Part shown: piece by piece, positions 1 to 8,880 of the stretch
Position numbering within the stretch: position 1 is the stretch's first letter
Layout: the number at the start of each line of letters is the position of its first letter
Assembly (NCBI GenBank): GCA_021325375.1
Contig: JAJPHG010000036.1
Coordinates: forward strand, 1 to 50,781
DNA length: 50,781 nucleotides
Direction: 5' to 3'
DNA from: Alphaproteobacteria bacterium
GTDB lineage: Bacteria > Pseudomonadota > Alphaproteobacteria > Micropepsales > Micropepsaceae
Program-made: the position numbers and the translations under genes
The notes under the pieces: model-generated
What the model was told of the DNA's origin: nothing
What the model saw: the letters and a program-made list of their open reading frames with translations, nothing else
Databases searched by the model: none

Positions 1-704
<704 letters not shown>

Positions 705-706
<2 letters not shown>

Positions 707-1022
707 AGGCGGCCCTCTTGGCCGCCTTGCGGCCCTCGAGAATGCCCATGACGTCGGACTCCTTCATGATCAGGAGTTCCTCGCCGTCCACTTTCACTTC
801 GGTGCCGGACCACTTGCCGAACAGCACAAAATCGCCGGGCTTCACTTCCAGCGGCGTGCGCACGCCGGTGTGTTCGTTGATCGCGCCGGGGCCTGCGGCG
901 ATGATCTCGCCTTCCTGCGGCTTCTCCTGGACGGTGTCGGGGATGATGATGCCACCGGGGGTCTTCTGATCCTCCTTGACGCGGCGGACGACCACGCGGT
1001 CGCCGAGCGGACGGAATTTCAT
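705..1022 (-). CDS. groES: Co-chaperonin GroES
   Basis: A 105-residue GroES, the heptameric lid that closes the GroEL folding chamber. The sequence starts [14 protein letters not shown], has the mobile loop around residues 18-32 ([11 protein letters not shown]), and carries the GPGA turn and a C-terminal domain typical of full-length alphaproteobacterial GroES. The short extra tail GRKAAKRAA is basic. The ATG is preceded by AGGAGA. It is the first gene of the groESL operon, with promoter and CIRCE operator directly upstream. Confidence 0.98.
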
Positions 1023-1071
1023 GCTTAGGTCTCCTAAAAAGATAGCTATCTCAAGGCCTTGCGGCCACGCA

Positions 1072-1098
1072 GCAGCACTCCCCGAAGGCGAGTGCTAA
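1072..1098 (-). promoter_or_regulatory. CIRCE operator (HrcA site)
   Basis: Read on the minus strand this is TTAGCACTC, a 9-base spacer, then GAGTGCTGC, one arm perfect and the other off by two bases from the CIRCE consensus. It lies between the predicted start of transcription and groES, the standard place for HrcA repression of groESL. hrcA itself is not in the window. Confidence 0.93.
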
Positions 1099-1109
1099 CC
1101 GCTGGGCGG

Positions 1110-1138
1110 GAGATAGGGCGGCGAAGGCGGGGCGTCAA
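1110..1138 (-). promoter_or_regulatory. groESL promoter
   Basis: On the minus strand TTGACG (1133-1138) and TATCTC (1110-1115) are separated by 17 bp. The same bases also read CTTGAC, 16 bp, CCTATCT, which resembles the alphaproteobacterial heat-shock sigma-32 pattern, so both sigma factors could use it. Transcription would start near 1103, just before the CIRCE element. The remaining bases to 1275 show nothing else recognisable. Confidence 0.7.
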
Positions 1139-1275
1139 GGGCCGGGCGCCGCGAAATCCCTACACGCCGTCCTGGTTGCCGCGGGTTGCGGGTGACGCGC
1201 CGGCGCAATCCCGCAGCTGTAGACGTCAAGTTCGCGCGGGCTGTAGGGTGCAAATTCTACTTCGGAGTGAGGATT

Positions 1276-2196
1276 ATGCTATTCGAGTTTAGGGCGATAC
1301 GCCTCGCACTCCTCGCCGCGCTCGGTTGGGCTGCTTGCGGCCCCGCTGGAGCCATCGAGTTCACGTCGGTCAGCGCCTCCACCCCGAACGTTTCCAGCCT
1401 GCCCTCCGACGGTACGCCGGAAGTGGTCTATTCCGCGCCCGTCTCGTACGCGAGCGGCAACATCCTGCAAGTGGCGGGCGAATTCGAGGTCACGAACGGA
1501 ACCAGCTCAACGTCCCATGTCTGGGCCAAGATGGTGCTGGGGAGCAGCACCACCGATACGACCGGCACACCTCTCGGCGAGACAAACGAGAAGATCCTTC
1601 GCTCCAGCGCCACCGGCCACCACGGCGTGCGGGTCAAAGGCGCGATAACGTCGTTGGGCTCGACCGGCAGCGGCTACGTGAACCTCGTTGCCTGGACCGA
1701 TCAGCCCCTGACCGTCGAGCCCACCAACGGCGATATACAGGGCATGCTGATCGTGCCGCCTACCGGATCCGGCGTCACGACGTTCAACGTCTATGACAGC
1801 ACGGACGGCGGCGAGCTGCTGACGAGCCTGCCGGGAGACAACACGTTCCGCAAACTTTATTCGGTGGATGTGAGCGACCTCGCGACGAACGATATCCTGA
1901 TCGTCTTCTCCGAGGCGCAGCTGCAGGCTTCGAGCGTGAGCGGCAAACAGCGCCTGACGGCGCATGTGCTGCGCGCCGACCCCACCACCAGCGGCCTGAC
2001 GGGAGTGAGCCTGGACGCGCCGAACGCGCTGAACGTCACCTCCACGTCGCTCATCGTCAATCCGGTCAAGGTGGCCATCGCCCAGGTCACGGGCAGCACG
2101 GCCGATACGCAGGTCAATTTCCTCGTCCAAGCGACGACCGCCCTGACCATAACGGCAGACACCGGCCGGCTCCAAGTGTTGAAGATCAGGCCATAG
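1276..2196 (+). CDS. Exported protein with two copies of an unrecognised ~150-aa domain
   Basis: A 306-residue protein of unknown function. Residues 1-26 form a signal peptide (hydrophobic LALLAALGWAACG, then AGA-type cleavage). The mature part is Ser/Thr/Gly-rich and beta-like. Two related halves can be seen: each has an NDIL/NIL-V-x-x-E-x-Q/E motif and ends with a TG-x-LQ-x-L-x-I/V-x-P motif, and the second half also matches the single-domain protein encoded next door. The ATG at 1276 is chosen because GGAGTGAGG precedes it and it opens the signal peptide; an in-frame upstream start at 1186 lacks both. Seventeen bases separate it from the paralogue at 2214, so the two are probably co-transcribed. 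Confidence 0.8.
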   Translation: MLFEFRAIRLALLAALGWAACGPAGAIEFTSVSASTPNVSSLPSDGTPEVVYSAPVSYASGNILQVAGEFEVTNGTSSTSHVWAKMVLGSSTTDTTGTPLGETNEKILRSSATGHHGVRVKGAITSLGSTGSGYVNLVAWTDQPLTVEPTNGDIQGMLIVPPTGSGVTTFNVYDSTDGGELLTSLPGDNTFRKLYSVDVSDLATNDILIVFSEAQLQASSVSGKQRLTAHVLRADPTTSGLTGVSLDAPNALNVTSTSLIVNPVKVAIAQVTGSTADTQVNFLVQATTALTITADTGRLQVLKIRP

Positions 2197-2213
2197 AGTT
2201 GAGGATCGCGAAC

Positions 2214-2765
2214 ATGCAAAGTCTTTCGAGAGTGAGCGGATTGTTGCCGGCGGCCGCGTTGGCCCTGAGCCTGGCTTGTATCGCGCCGGCATTCGCCGAG
2301 AGCTACAGTTACATCGCCACGCCGGCGGTCGGCGGCGAGAACTTCTCGACCCTGACCGGCACGGCGGAAGGAAGCGGCACCTGGTACACGCTTTACTGTG
2401 TCGATGTCGGGACCCTGCAGATGAACGATATCCTGGTCGTGGCAGGCGAGTCCCAGATACAGCAGCCCTCGGCGACAACCGCCATACTGCTTTCGGCGCA
2501 GTTGTCCCGCACGTCGACACCGTGCGCGGATATCGCGGCCGCGGGCTTCGTTTATCCCGGTGGCACGGATGTCGCTGCCGCCAACGGCTATAATGTCACT
2601 GTAAATGAATACCGCGGCGTTTCGCCAAAGACTGCGAACATAACCATTCCCCTGGGGGGCACCGACGCACACTACCTAGTCTACAATGTTCACGCGTCCG
2701 CGGATATGGCCGTTCCCGCCAACACCGGCGGGTTGCAGGTGCTCAGGATACGCCCTGACAGCTGA
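2214..2765 (+). CDS. Exported protein, single copy of the same domain
   Basis: A 183-residue secreted protein of unknown function. The signal peptide covers residues 1-26 (LPAAALALSLACIAPAFA). The mature protein shares with the upstream gene a Y-x-VDV-x-x-L-x-x-NDIL-x-V block and the C-terminal NTGGLQVLRIRP ending, so it is a one-domain version of the preceding two-domain protein. The ATG at 2214 has GAGG 9 bases upstream; a TTG at 2199 in frame is less likely. Two cysteines in the mature part could form a disulfide. Confidence 0.8.
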   Translation: MQSLSRVSGLLPAAALALSLACIAPAFAESYSYIATPAVGGENFSTLTGTAEGSGTWYTLYCVDVGTLQMNDILVVAGESQIQQPSATTAILLSAQLSRTSTPCADIAAAGFVYPGGTDVAAANGYNVTVNEYRGVSPKTANITIPLGGTDAHYLVYNVHASADMAVPANTGGLQVLRIRPDS

Positions 2766-2852
2766 CCACGCGGGTTCCGATTTGGATTATAGCGCGCATC
2801 CTGGCACTGTGAGCGCTCGCGGTTTCCGCGTGGGCATTCTCAGAGGGAAAGA

Positions 2853-3308
2853 ATGCGACGTCCTATTCATATCGTGGCGACGGCCACCCTCGCGGTCGCG
2901 GTCCTGACGGGCTCCGCCCGCGCGCAGCAACCCACCGATGTCAGCGAGCAGTGGGCGGGGTATTGGAACGCGAAGAATTTGAGCGCGGTGCTGAGGCTCT
3001 ATGGCGACGATCCAATCTTCTGTCCGACGAACGGGCACAGCTGGAACGGGGTCGCGCAGATCCGCAAGAGCTTCGCGGGGCTGCTCGCGGTGTACGATCC
3101 GCGCATCGCGCTCGCAAGTCGGCGTAGCGAGACGGCGGGAGATCTCGCTTACGACAGCGGCACCTATGAGGAAACGATTGCGCCGGTGAAGGGCGGCAAG
3201 GCGATCCATGCCGCGGGGACGTATCTCTTCCTGTTCAAGCGCGATAAGCACAAGCACTGGCGGATCGTCGAGCAGACCTGGACCTCGTTCGAGCCGGTCA
3301 AGCTTTAG
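2853..3308 (+). CDS. Exported NTF2/SnoaL-like (DUF4440-type) protein
   Basis: A 151-residue protein with a signal peptide (residues 1-24, ending ARA-QQ) followed by one NTF2-like alpha+beta cone domain. The layout is typical: an N-terminal helix with W-x-x-YWNAKNLSAVLRLY, a mid strand DDPIFCPTNG, a GTYEETI strand and a C-terminal WRIVEQTWTS strand. Such domains bind small ligands or act as isomerases; the exact role cannot be told. AGAGGGAAAGA precedes the ATG. Its last 11 bp overlap the 3' end of the convergent gene 3298-4743. Confidence 0.75.
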   Translation: MRRPIHIVATATLAVAVLTGSARAQQPTDVSEQWAGYWNAKNLSAVLRLYGDDPIFCPTNGHSWNGVAQIRKSFAGLLAVYDPRIALASRRSETAGDLAYDSGTYEETIAPVKGGKAIHAAGTYLFLFKRDKHKHWRIVEQTWTSFEPVKL

Positions 3309-4743
3309 CGCGGCCCTTGCGCTCGCGCGCCAAGCCGCGGCAGTGGTGGTAAGCATTGAGCACGATGCGCTTCACGGCTTCGTTCTTCTGCACCAGGCCG
3401 AGCGACCAGCCGAACGAGCCCATGTGCAGCACATGCCCGCGGCGCACTTGCGCTTCCGTCACCACGCCGACGCGATCGATCCGGCGGTAGCGGCGGCCGT
3501 TGTTGACGGTGAGGCCGGTGGCGATGATCTGCGGCTCGATCTCGTCGGCATCGTACCAGTCGCGGTCGATGCTGCCGTCGGGCTTCAAGGGGACGCCGTC
3601 GACCTCGCGATAGACGATCGGCACCTCGGCGCCGAACGTGTTTCCCGGCCCCAGCGTCACGCCCTCGAACAACGGATGATCCGGCTGCACCACGGTGAGC
3701 GCGCCCGCGGCCTCGATCTCGTCGTCGCTCAGGCCGGATACGAAGGCGGTGAGCATCGGCTTGCGCTTCGCATGCCTGAGCGCATAGCCGCCGAAGCGGT
3801 AGGAGGCGAGGAACGTCTTCTCTTCCGGAAAGCCCCTGAGCCACCAATAGGCCGTTTCGGGTCTCGGCCCCTTGTTGACCGTCAGATTGGGCCCGTCGAC
3901 GTCGACCACCCACCAGCACACATTGCCGGCCGCGACGATGAGCGCGCCGTGACGCCGCAGATAGCGGTTCACCTGCGTGCGCATGTCCTCGGTCCAGTAT
4001 TCGTCGTGGGTGAGCAGCGCCATCACGGGCGCGCGTCCCTCCGGCAGCGCCGCGCGGTGCAGGTCCCAGGAATCGACGCAACACCATTTCACGCCGCCTT
4101 GCGTATATGCGTCCAGGAACGCGAGCGAGGCGTCTATGGCATTGTCGCCCTTGCGATGCAGCGGCCGCAGCGTGCTGATCGTGCGCAAAGGGCCCAGGCT
4201 GCTGCTGTAGAAAGAGCCGCCGCCGCTCCGATTATAGGCGTGCCAGGTGAAGAACGGCAGCACGCAGACGATGTCGTAGTCGTCGAAGCTCTTCGGCTTG
4301 ATGTTGACGAAGATGTCCTCGGATTTGTTGCCCGCCGTGTCGCGCACGACGCATTCGATCACGCCCACGGGCCAGCCCGTCGTGTCGATCTCCACCCTCG
4401 CGCGATAGGCCGCGCCGTCGTCGCGATAGCCTGCGGGCACCTGCTCCTCGATCGCGATCTTGGCTTTCGGCGTGAAGGCGGCGACGGTCTTGCCGCTCAC
4501 CGCGTCGCGCAGTTCGATGTCGCGGACGAATATCTTGCGCGTCAGGCGCAGCTTGGCCGGCCTGATCGCGAGGCGCAGCGCGAGCGTCTCGCCCGCGAAC
4601 AGCGAGAAGGTCTCGGCATAGCCGTTGAGGGCGGAGAGCTTGTTCAGATAGGTCTTGGCGAGCTTGCGGTCTTCCTCCACCAGCGCCTGGGCCTTGGCGT
4701 CCGCCGGAGCGTCGTCGTCGTCCTCGTCGTCCAGCTCGATCAT
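3298..4743 (-). CDS. N,N-dimethylformamidase beta-subunit-like protein
   Basis: A 481-residue protein related to the large subunit C-terminal domain of N,N-dimethylformamidase, an iron enzyme that hydrolyses dimethylformamide. Seen: an acidic N-terminus (Glu/Asp run at residues 3-10), a beta-sandwich region to ~150, then the family hallmark FTWHAYNRSGGGSFY near residues 166-180 and a glutamine-amidotransferase-like fold with THDEYWTEDMR and GNVCWW. Short alpha-subunit homologues are not adjacent, so activity on dimethylformamide is not implied. GGGAAGG precedes the ATG at 4743; longer in-frame starts run into the divergent neighbour at 4837. Confidence 0.75.
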   Translation of the reverse strand: MIELDDEDDDDAPADAKAQALVEEDRKLAKTYLNKLSALNGYAETFSLFAGETLALRLAIRPAKLRLTRKIFVRDIELRDAVSGKTVAAFTPKAKIAIEEQVPAGYRDDGAAYRARVEIDTTGWPVGVIECVVRDTAGNKSEDIFVNIKPKSFDDYDIVCVLPFFTWHAYNRSGGGSFYSSSLGPLRTISTLRPLHRKGDNAIDASLAFLDAYTQGGVKWCCVDSWDLHRAALPEGRAPVMALLTHDEYWTEDMRTQVNRYLRRHGALIVAAGNVCWWVVDVDGPNLTVNKGPRPETAYWWLRGFPEEKTFLASYRFGGYALRHAKRKPMLTAFVSGLSDDEIEAAGALTVVQPDHPLFEGVTLGPGNTFGAEVPIVYREVDGVPLKPDGSIDRDWYDADEIEPQIIATGLTVNNGRRYRRIDRVGVVTEAQVRRGHVLHMGSFGWSLGLVQKNEAVKRIVLNAYHHCRGLARERKGRAKA

Positions 4744-4836
4744 GCGGCCTTCCCTTGGGGCCGGACACAAACAGGCTTGGCGCCGGGTTGCAACGGCTTT
4801 CGGACCGGCGCTACGGTCGGGCTTGAGGAGAGGTGC

Positions 4837-5532
4837 ATGGCCGACGCGTTCCCGGGGATGCCGAAGGATTTCTTCGCGTTCTTCCGCGAGCTCAAGGCGC
4901 ACAACGACCGCGCCTGGTTCGAGGACAACAAGCAGCGATACCGCCAATCCGTGCAGGCGCCGATGAGCGCCTTCGTCGGCGCCATGGCGCCGCACCTAGG
5001 GAAGATCTCGCGGAATTTCGTCTGCGATCCCAGGCCGAACGGCGGCTCGATCTTCCGCATCCATCGCGACGTGCGCTTCTCCAAGGACAAGCGTCCCTAC
5101 AAGGAGAACGCGGGCTGCTATTTCCGTCACGCCGGCGGGCGCGACGTGCACGCGCCCGGCTTCTACGTGCATTTCGCGCCGGGCGAATTGTTCTTCGGCG
5201 GCGGCTCGTGGATGCCCGATCCCAAGGCGCTTTCGAAGATCCGCGAGGCGATCGCGGCCAGGCCCGCGTCGTGGAAGAAGGTGCTCGCCGACAGGACGTT
5301 CCGCAAGGCGTTCGGCGGCGTGCGCGGCGAGGGCTTGAGCCGTCCGCCGCGCGGCTTCGCGCCGGACCATGCGCTGATCGAGGACATCAAGCGCAAGAGC
5401 TTCTATGCGCTGCACGATGCCGATGCCGGTCTCGCGCTCTCGCCGAAACTGGTGGGCGAGGTGGCGAAGACCTTTGCCGCGGCATCGCCGCTGGTGCGGT
5501 TCTTGTGCGGGGCGCTGGACGTGCCGTTTTAG
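4837..5532 (+). CDS. DUF2461 (TIGR02453-type) family protein
   Basis: A 231-residue cytosolic protein of the DUF2461 family, function unknown. Diagnostic features are the N-terminal FFRELKAHNDRAWFEDNK, the central RIHRDVRFSKDKRPYKENAG and the GFYVHFAPGELFFGGG strand pair, all in the expected order and at full family length. The ATG at 4837 has GAGGAGAGG directly upstream. A much longer in-frame reading frame extends upstream to 3208, but it is antisense to the dimethylformamidase-like gene and is not real. Divergent from that gene with a 93-bp gap. Confidence 0.85.
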   Translation: MADAFPGMPKDFFAFFRELKAHNDRAWFEDNKQRYRQSVQAPMSAFVGAMAPHLGKISRNFVCDPRPNGGSIFRIHRDVRFSKDKRPYKENAGCYFRHAGGRDVHAPGFYVHFAPGELFFGGGSWMPDPKALSKIREAIAARPASWKKVLADRTFRKAFGGVRGEGLSRPPRGFAPDHALIEDIKRKSFYALHDADAGLALSPKLVGEVAKTFAAASPLVRFLCGALDVPF

Positions 5533-5543
5533 CCAGCCCACTT

Positions 5544-5781
5544 GTCATGGCCCGCGAATGCCGCCTTCGCTAAAGCTCCGGCGTGCCGAGCGAACCTCAC
5601 TTGCCGCGGCGTAGCGTAAGCGGAGCCGGGCGGGCCACCCAGCTTGGTTCTGCACTATCCGAAGGGGTTCACGCGGAGACGCGGAGTCGCGGAAAAGAAA
5701 AATAACCTCCGCGACTCCGCGTGAGATTGTTCGAAGAGCGCATCTGTATCATCTGGGTAGCCCGCATTCGCGGGCCATGAC
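5544..5781. repeat. Compound palindrome, family 1 copy A
   Basis: The outer ends read GTCATGGCCCGCGAATGC and its inverse complement; the next layer is GGCCACCCAGC / GCTGGGT-like; the core (5668-5725) is an inverted repeat of TTCACGCGGAGACGCGGA around an A-rich loop. It fills the 293-bp gap between the convergent genes ending at 5532 and 5826. Related copies lie at 11836-12030 and 17152-17312. Confidence 0.8.
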
Positions 5782-5825
5782 AACGGGGTGACGTTCACTG
5801 CGCGCCCCTAAACCACTGCGCGCCC

Positions 5826-6281
5826 CTAAACGTCCGGCACCTGCAGGATCGGCACGAGGTGGTTCTGCAGCTCCGTGTCGCTCAGGCCGGCGAGCTCCTT
5901 CGGCACCTCGCGCCACAGCGTGGCCTTGACCTTGCCGCTCGCCACGCCGCGGAACTCGCCGACGCTGCGGCTGGGGGCGACGATCACGAGCTTGTTGAAT
6001 TTGTGACGGTCGAGCGCGGCCTCGACGGCGCCGGCGATCGCCTTGACGAAATCGTGCTTCTCCAGCTTGCGCGGGTCGTGCTCGGATTCGTAGGCGTGGT
6101 GCTGGCCGCCGCTGGAGAACCCGCGCCCCGGCTTGTCGGTCTCGATGTCGCGGCGGTCGTGATGCAGCCCCGAGCTCACCTCGGCCAGGATCGGATCGAG
6201 CCGCCCGCGGGCGCGCTTGTACTCGAAGAATCGGACGCGGGCGGCGTCGAAAACCGCCACCAGGATATGATCGGTACTCAT
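5826..6281 (-). CDS. Host attachment protein family (baeRF-like fold)
   Basis: A 151-residue protein of the family named after an Agrobacterium protein needed for attachment to plant cells (PF10116). The start ILVAVFDAARVRFFEYKR, the central HAYESEHDPRKLEKHDFVKAIA and the LVIVAPSRSVGEFR strand, followed by LSDTELQNHLVPIL, match the family in order. The fold resembles archaeal release factor domains, so the attachment role is not certain for every member. The chosen ATG is the only one near the conserved start. It is convergent with the upstream gene across the palindrome 5544-5781. Confidence 0.85.
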   Translation of the reverse strand: MSTDHILVAVFDAARVRFFEYKRARGRLDPILAEVSSGLHHDRRDIETDKPGRGFSSGGQHHAYESEHDPRKLEKHDFVKAIAGAVEAALDRHKFNKLVIVAPSRSVGEFRGVASGKVKATLWREVPKELAGLSDTELQNHLVPILQVPDV

Positions 6282-6384
6282 GCGGCACTCCTCCGGGCCA
6301 GGGATAACCCGCGAACATGTCATCCGTTCCCGTTGCGGACACGCGCGCAGTGCGTATGGTGTCGAACCGAGAGGGGGGACACGC

Positions 6385-7335
6385 ATGCTCGTAAGCCGGC
6401 CGAAAAAGGAAGTCCGCAGCTGGACGACGGACAGCCGCCGCTGGGCCGCGTTCAAGCCGCGGCCGGGCGACATCGTCATCGCCACCGCGCCCAAATGCGG
6501 CACGACCTGGACGCAGCAGATCGCGAGCCTCCTCGTCTTCCAGGAGCCCAGCCCCCGCGACATCCAGAACACCTCGCCCTGGATCGATTTCCGCCTGCCG
6601 CCGGTCGACGCCATGATGGCGTTCATCGAGGCGCAGACGCATCGCCGGTTCCTCAAATCGCATCTGCCCTTCGACGCGCTGCCGATCTATGACGAGATCC
6701 AGTACATCCACGTCGCGCGCCACGGGCTGGACGCGTTCATGTCGTGGCACAACCACACCAGCCACTACACGCCGCATGCGATCGAGCAGCAGAGCGCCGC
6801 GGGTCTCGCGGACGAGACGATCGCCCGCCCGCGGCCGCTGCCCGATCCCTCGCCGCATGTCCAGTTCGCGGTGTGGATGACGGAAGGGCCGCAGGCGCGG
6901 CTGGTCGACGATGCCCCGGCGTCGAACTTCTTCGACATGGAGCGCAGCTGGTGGCGCGAGCGCAAGCGCGGCAACGTGCTGCTCGTCCACTACAACGACA
7001 TGAAGGCCGATCTCGGCGCCGAGATGCGCCGCATCGCGGCGTTCCTGAAGATCGATATCCCCGAGAGCATGTGGCCGAGCCTGGTCGCGGCGGCGAATTT
7101 CGAGTTCATGCGCGAGCACGGCGCGACGCTCGTCCCCCGGGCTGCGATGAGCTGGGACAAGGGCCACGAACGCTTCATCAACAAGGGCACCAACGAACGC
7201 TGGCGCGCCGAGCTGACGGAGGCGGACATCGCCGCTTACAAGGAACGCGCCGCGCGCGAGCTTTCGCCTGCGCTGCGGAGCTGGCTCACGGGCGGCCGTC
7301 GCGTGGCGGGGGAACCGAGGGAGACGGGGGATTGA
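6385..7335 (+). CDS. Sulfotransferase domain protein
   Basis: A 316-residue PAPS-dependent sulfotransferase. The 5'-phosphosulfate loop is APKCGTTWTQQ (residues ~33-43), the 3'-phosphate site is HVARHGLDAFMSW (~110-122), the HYNDMKADLGAEMRRIAAFL segment and the C-terminal KGTNERWR motif correspond to the R-K-G-x-x-x-x-W element. This set matches the cytosolic aryl/alcohol sulfotransferase type. The acceptor is unknown. The ATG at 6385 follows GAGGGGGGAC. No sulfate-activation genes are nearby. Confidence 0.9.
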   Translation: MLVSRPKKEVRSWTTDSRRWAAFKPRPGDIVIATAPKCGTTWTQQIASLLVFQEPSPRDIQNTSPWIDFRLPPVDAMMAFIEAQTHRRFLKSHLPFDALPIYDEIQYIHVARHGLDAFMSWHNHTSHYTPHAIEQQSAAGLADETIARPRPLPDPSPHVQFAVWMTEGPQARLVDDAPASNFFDMERSWWRERKRGNVLLVHYNDMKADLGAEMRRIAAFLKIDIPESMWPSLVAAANFEFMREHGATLVPRAAMSWDKGHERFINKGTNERWRAELTEADIAAYKERAARELSPALRSWLTGGRRVAGEPRETGD

Positions 7336-7341
7336 TTGTCC

Positions 7342-7358
7342 CCCCCGCAAAGCGGGGG
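7342..7358. terminator. Short hairpin between convergent genes
   Basis: CCCCCGC, an AAA loop and GCGGGGG form a perfect 7-bp stem, 6 bases after the sulfotransferase stop and 10 bases before the stop of the convergent XRE gene. No T-run follows on either strand, so termination is inferred from position only. Confidence 0.45.
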
Positions 7359-7368
7359 AGGATAAGTC

Positions 7369-7776
7369 TCACATCCCCAACTGATCCCCCACCATCGCGC
7401 GGACGAGCTCGACGATGGCGCGGCGCGTGCCGCGGTGGGCGATACGCGGGAAGAGGTCGGCGAGGTCGCGGCCGTAGCGCGTCTTGGCGAGGTCGAGCGA
7501 GGAGCGCTCCTGCGGCGACGTCACCAGGCGTTTGCCCGATGTCTCCGGCAGGCCGTCGAAGAAATACGCGACCGGCGCCTCCAGCGCGATCGCCGCCACA
7601 TAGAGCGTCGAAGCGCTGATCCGGCACAGGCCGTACTCGTAGCGCTGGATCATCTGGAACGTCACGCCGAGATGGTCGGCCAACGTGCTCTGGTTCATGC
7701 CGAGCGACTTGCGGCGCGAGCGCACGCGCGCTCCCACATGTTCGTCGACGGCATTGCGTTTGCGGGCTCTGGGCAT
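7369..7776 (-). CDS. XRE-family transcriptional regulator
   Basis: A 135-residue DNA-binding protein. The Cro/C1-type helix-turn-helix covers residues ~14-68: VRSRRKSLGMNQSTLADHLGV, then TFQMIQRYEYG as recognition helix and the SASTLYVAAIALEAPVAYFFDG end seen in many rhizobial and caulobacterial XRE regulators. The C-terminal 60 residues are helical. Divergent from a second XRE gene, with a perfect palindrome between them at 7801-7815, which suggests self-control or mutual control. Confidence 0.88.
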   Translation of the reverse strand: MPRARKRNAVDEHVGARVRSRRKSLGMNQSTLADHLGVTFQMIQRYEYGLCRISASTLYVAAIALEAPVAYFFDGLPETSGKRLVTSPQERSSLDLAKTRYGRDLADLFPRIAHRGTRRAIVELVRAMVGDQLGM

Positions 7777-7800
7777 CGAAGGTCGAGCGAATCGTTTCTG

Positions 7801-7815
7801 CTTACTGCCAGTAAG
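7801..7815. promoter_or_regulatory. Palindromic operator candidate between two XRE genes
   Basis: CTTACTG, one base, CAGTAAG is a perfect 7+1+7 inverted repeat in the 104-bp gap between the divergent XRE start codons (7776 and 7881). Dyads of this size are the usual XRE operator form. Which of the two proteins binds it is not known. Confidence 0.55.
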
Positions 7816-7880
7816 TAGAACGTTTTTCGCGCCGACGCAACATTGCTCGCGTGCGGGATGATCAACGAGACCTTCTGGCG

Positions 7881-8087
7881 ATGGGCAACGAGATTCGTCG
7901 CCATCGCAAAGCCAAGGGGCTCAGCCAGGAGGAACTGGCCGAGCTCGCCGGTCTCAATCGCAACTACGTCGGTTTCGTCGAGCGTGCCGAACGAAGCCCG
8001 CGCGCCGTCACCATCTTCCGCCTCGCCCGCGCCCTCGAGATCCATCCTTCGGACCTGTTGCGCGAGATGAAATGGACGCTGCGCTGA
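7881..8087 (+). CDS. Small XRE-family regulator
   Basis: A 68-residue protein that is little more than one helix-turn-helix: IRRHRKAKGLSQEELAELAG, then LNRNYVGFVERAERSPRAVTIFRLARAL and the typical IHPSDLLRE end. The ATG at 7881 gives the usual short lead into the first helix; a GTG at 7851 in frame would add 10 residues, and neither start has a good ribosome site. Such single-domain XRE proteins are often partners of restriction-modification or toxin genes, but none is seen here. Confidence 0.78.
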   Translation: MGNEIRRHRKAKGLSQEELAELAGLNRNYVGFVERAERSPRAVTIFRLARALEIHPSDLLREMKWTLR

Positions 8088-8200
8088 GAAGCGCTCGCCT
8101 TTTCTTATCGTGGATTATAACCGGCCTCTTCGCGAGGCTCAATGGGGTATCGGCGCTGCCCTCATGCTTCGACAGGCTTAATCTTCGAATCATCACCAAC

Positions 8201-8284
8201 GTCATGGCCGCCCTTGTGGCGGCCATCCATAAGCGCGGTCTCGCAGTTGTGAGTATGGATGGCCGGGACAAGCCCGGCCATGAC
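8201..8284. repeat. Nested palindrome, family 2 copy A
   Basis: The ends are GTCATGGCC and GGCCATGAC, with inner pairs GGCCATCCATA / TATGGATGGCC. It lies in the 314-bp gap 8088-8401, which otherwise holds no gene I can support. A second copy lies at 15621-15743. The outer ends are shared with family 1, so the families are probably related. Confidence 0.75.
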
Positions 8285-8401
8285 GGTAAGATCTGTGAAT
8301 CAGTTCGCTCGGGAGCAGTCCCACCCTGCCGTAACGGCGCACTTGTCCTTGGGCGCCGCCGCCGCTAGAGCAGGGGCAATCGCCATTTCGTAAGGTTTTC
8401 C

Positions 8402-8869
8402 ATGTCCAACGACATCCCCGAGGGGTTCGCGCCCTTCAAGCTCGCCATGGGCTTCGTCAACGTGAACGGCCCGCTCTACGGCAAATGGGACGGGACCCAT
8501 CTGCTCCTGGGCTTCCGCGTCGAGGAGCGGCACTGCAACCCGGGCCAGGTCGCCCATGGCGGGATGCTGGCGACCTTCGCCGACATGCTGCTGCCCATCG
8601 CCTCGCGCTTCCAGGGCAAGACCGACATGGGGTTCCTGCCGACGGTCAATCTTTCCTGCGACTTCCTGGCGCCTGCGGCTCTGGGCGCCTGGGTCGAGGG
8701 CAGGGCGGAGGTCGTGCGCATGACGCGAAACCTGCTCTTCGCGCAGGGAATCGCCACGGCGGACGGCGAGCCCTGCCTGCGCGCCAACGGCATCTTCAAG
8801 ATCAAGACGACGAAGGATGCGGGCAACATCGCCAACTTTTCGATAAAGTCGCTGTTCGACTTTCCGTAA
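8402..8869 (+). CDS. PaaI-type hotdog-fold thioesterase
   Basis: A 155-residue single hotdog domain, likely hydrolysing acyl-CoA thioesters. The signature is CNPGQVAHGGMLATFADM (residues ~44-61), where the HGG-x-x-x-x-x-x-D pattern places the catalytic Asp/Ser-type residues of the PaaI/YdiI group, followed by TVNLSCDFLAP and the helix-strand end ATADGEPCLRANGIFKI. The physiological substrate is unknown. It is followed after 11 bp by the gene at 8881 on the same strand, so the two probably share a message. Confidence 0.88.
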   Translation: MSNDIPEGFAPFKLAMGFVNVNGPLYGKWDGTHLLLGFRVEERHCNPGQVAHGGMLATFADMLLPIASRFQGKTDMGFLPTVNLSCDFLAPAALGAWVEGRAEVVRMTRNLLFAQGIATADGEPCLRANGIFKIKTTKDAGNIANFSIKSLFDFP

Positions 8870-8880
8870 GAGAGCCCGCG

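Noticed and set aside
3208..4836. Long plus-strand reading frame leading into the DUF2461 gene
   Set aside because: It is antisense to the dimethylformamidase-like gene; protein similarity and ribosome site begin only at 4837.
8072..8368. 98-codon frame downstream of the small XRE gene
   Set aside because: Most of it is translated from the family 2 palindrome; no ribosome site.
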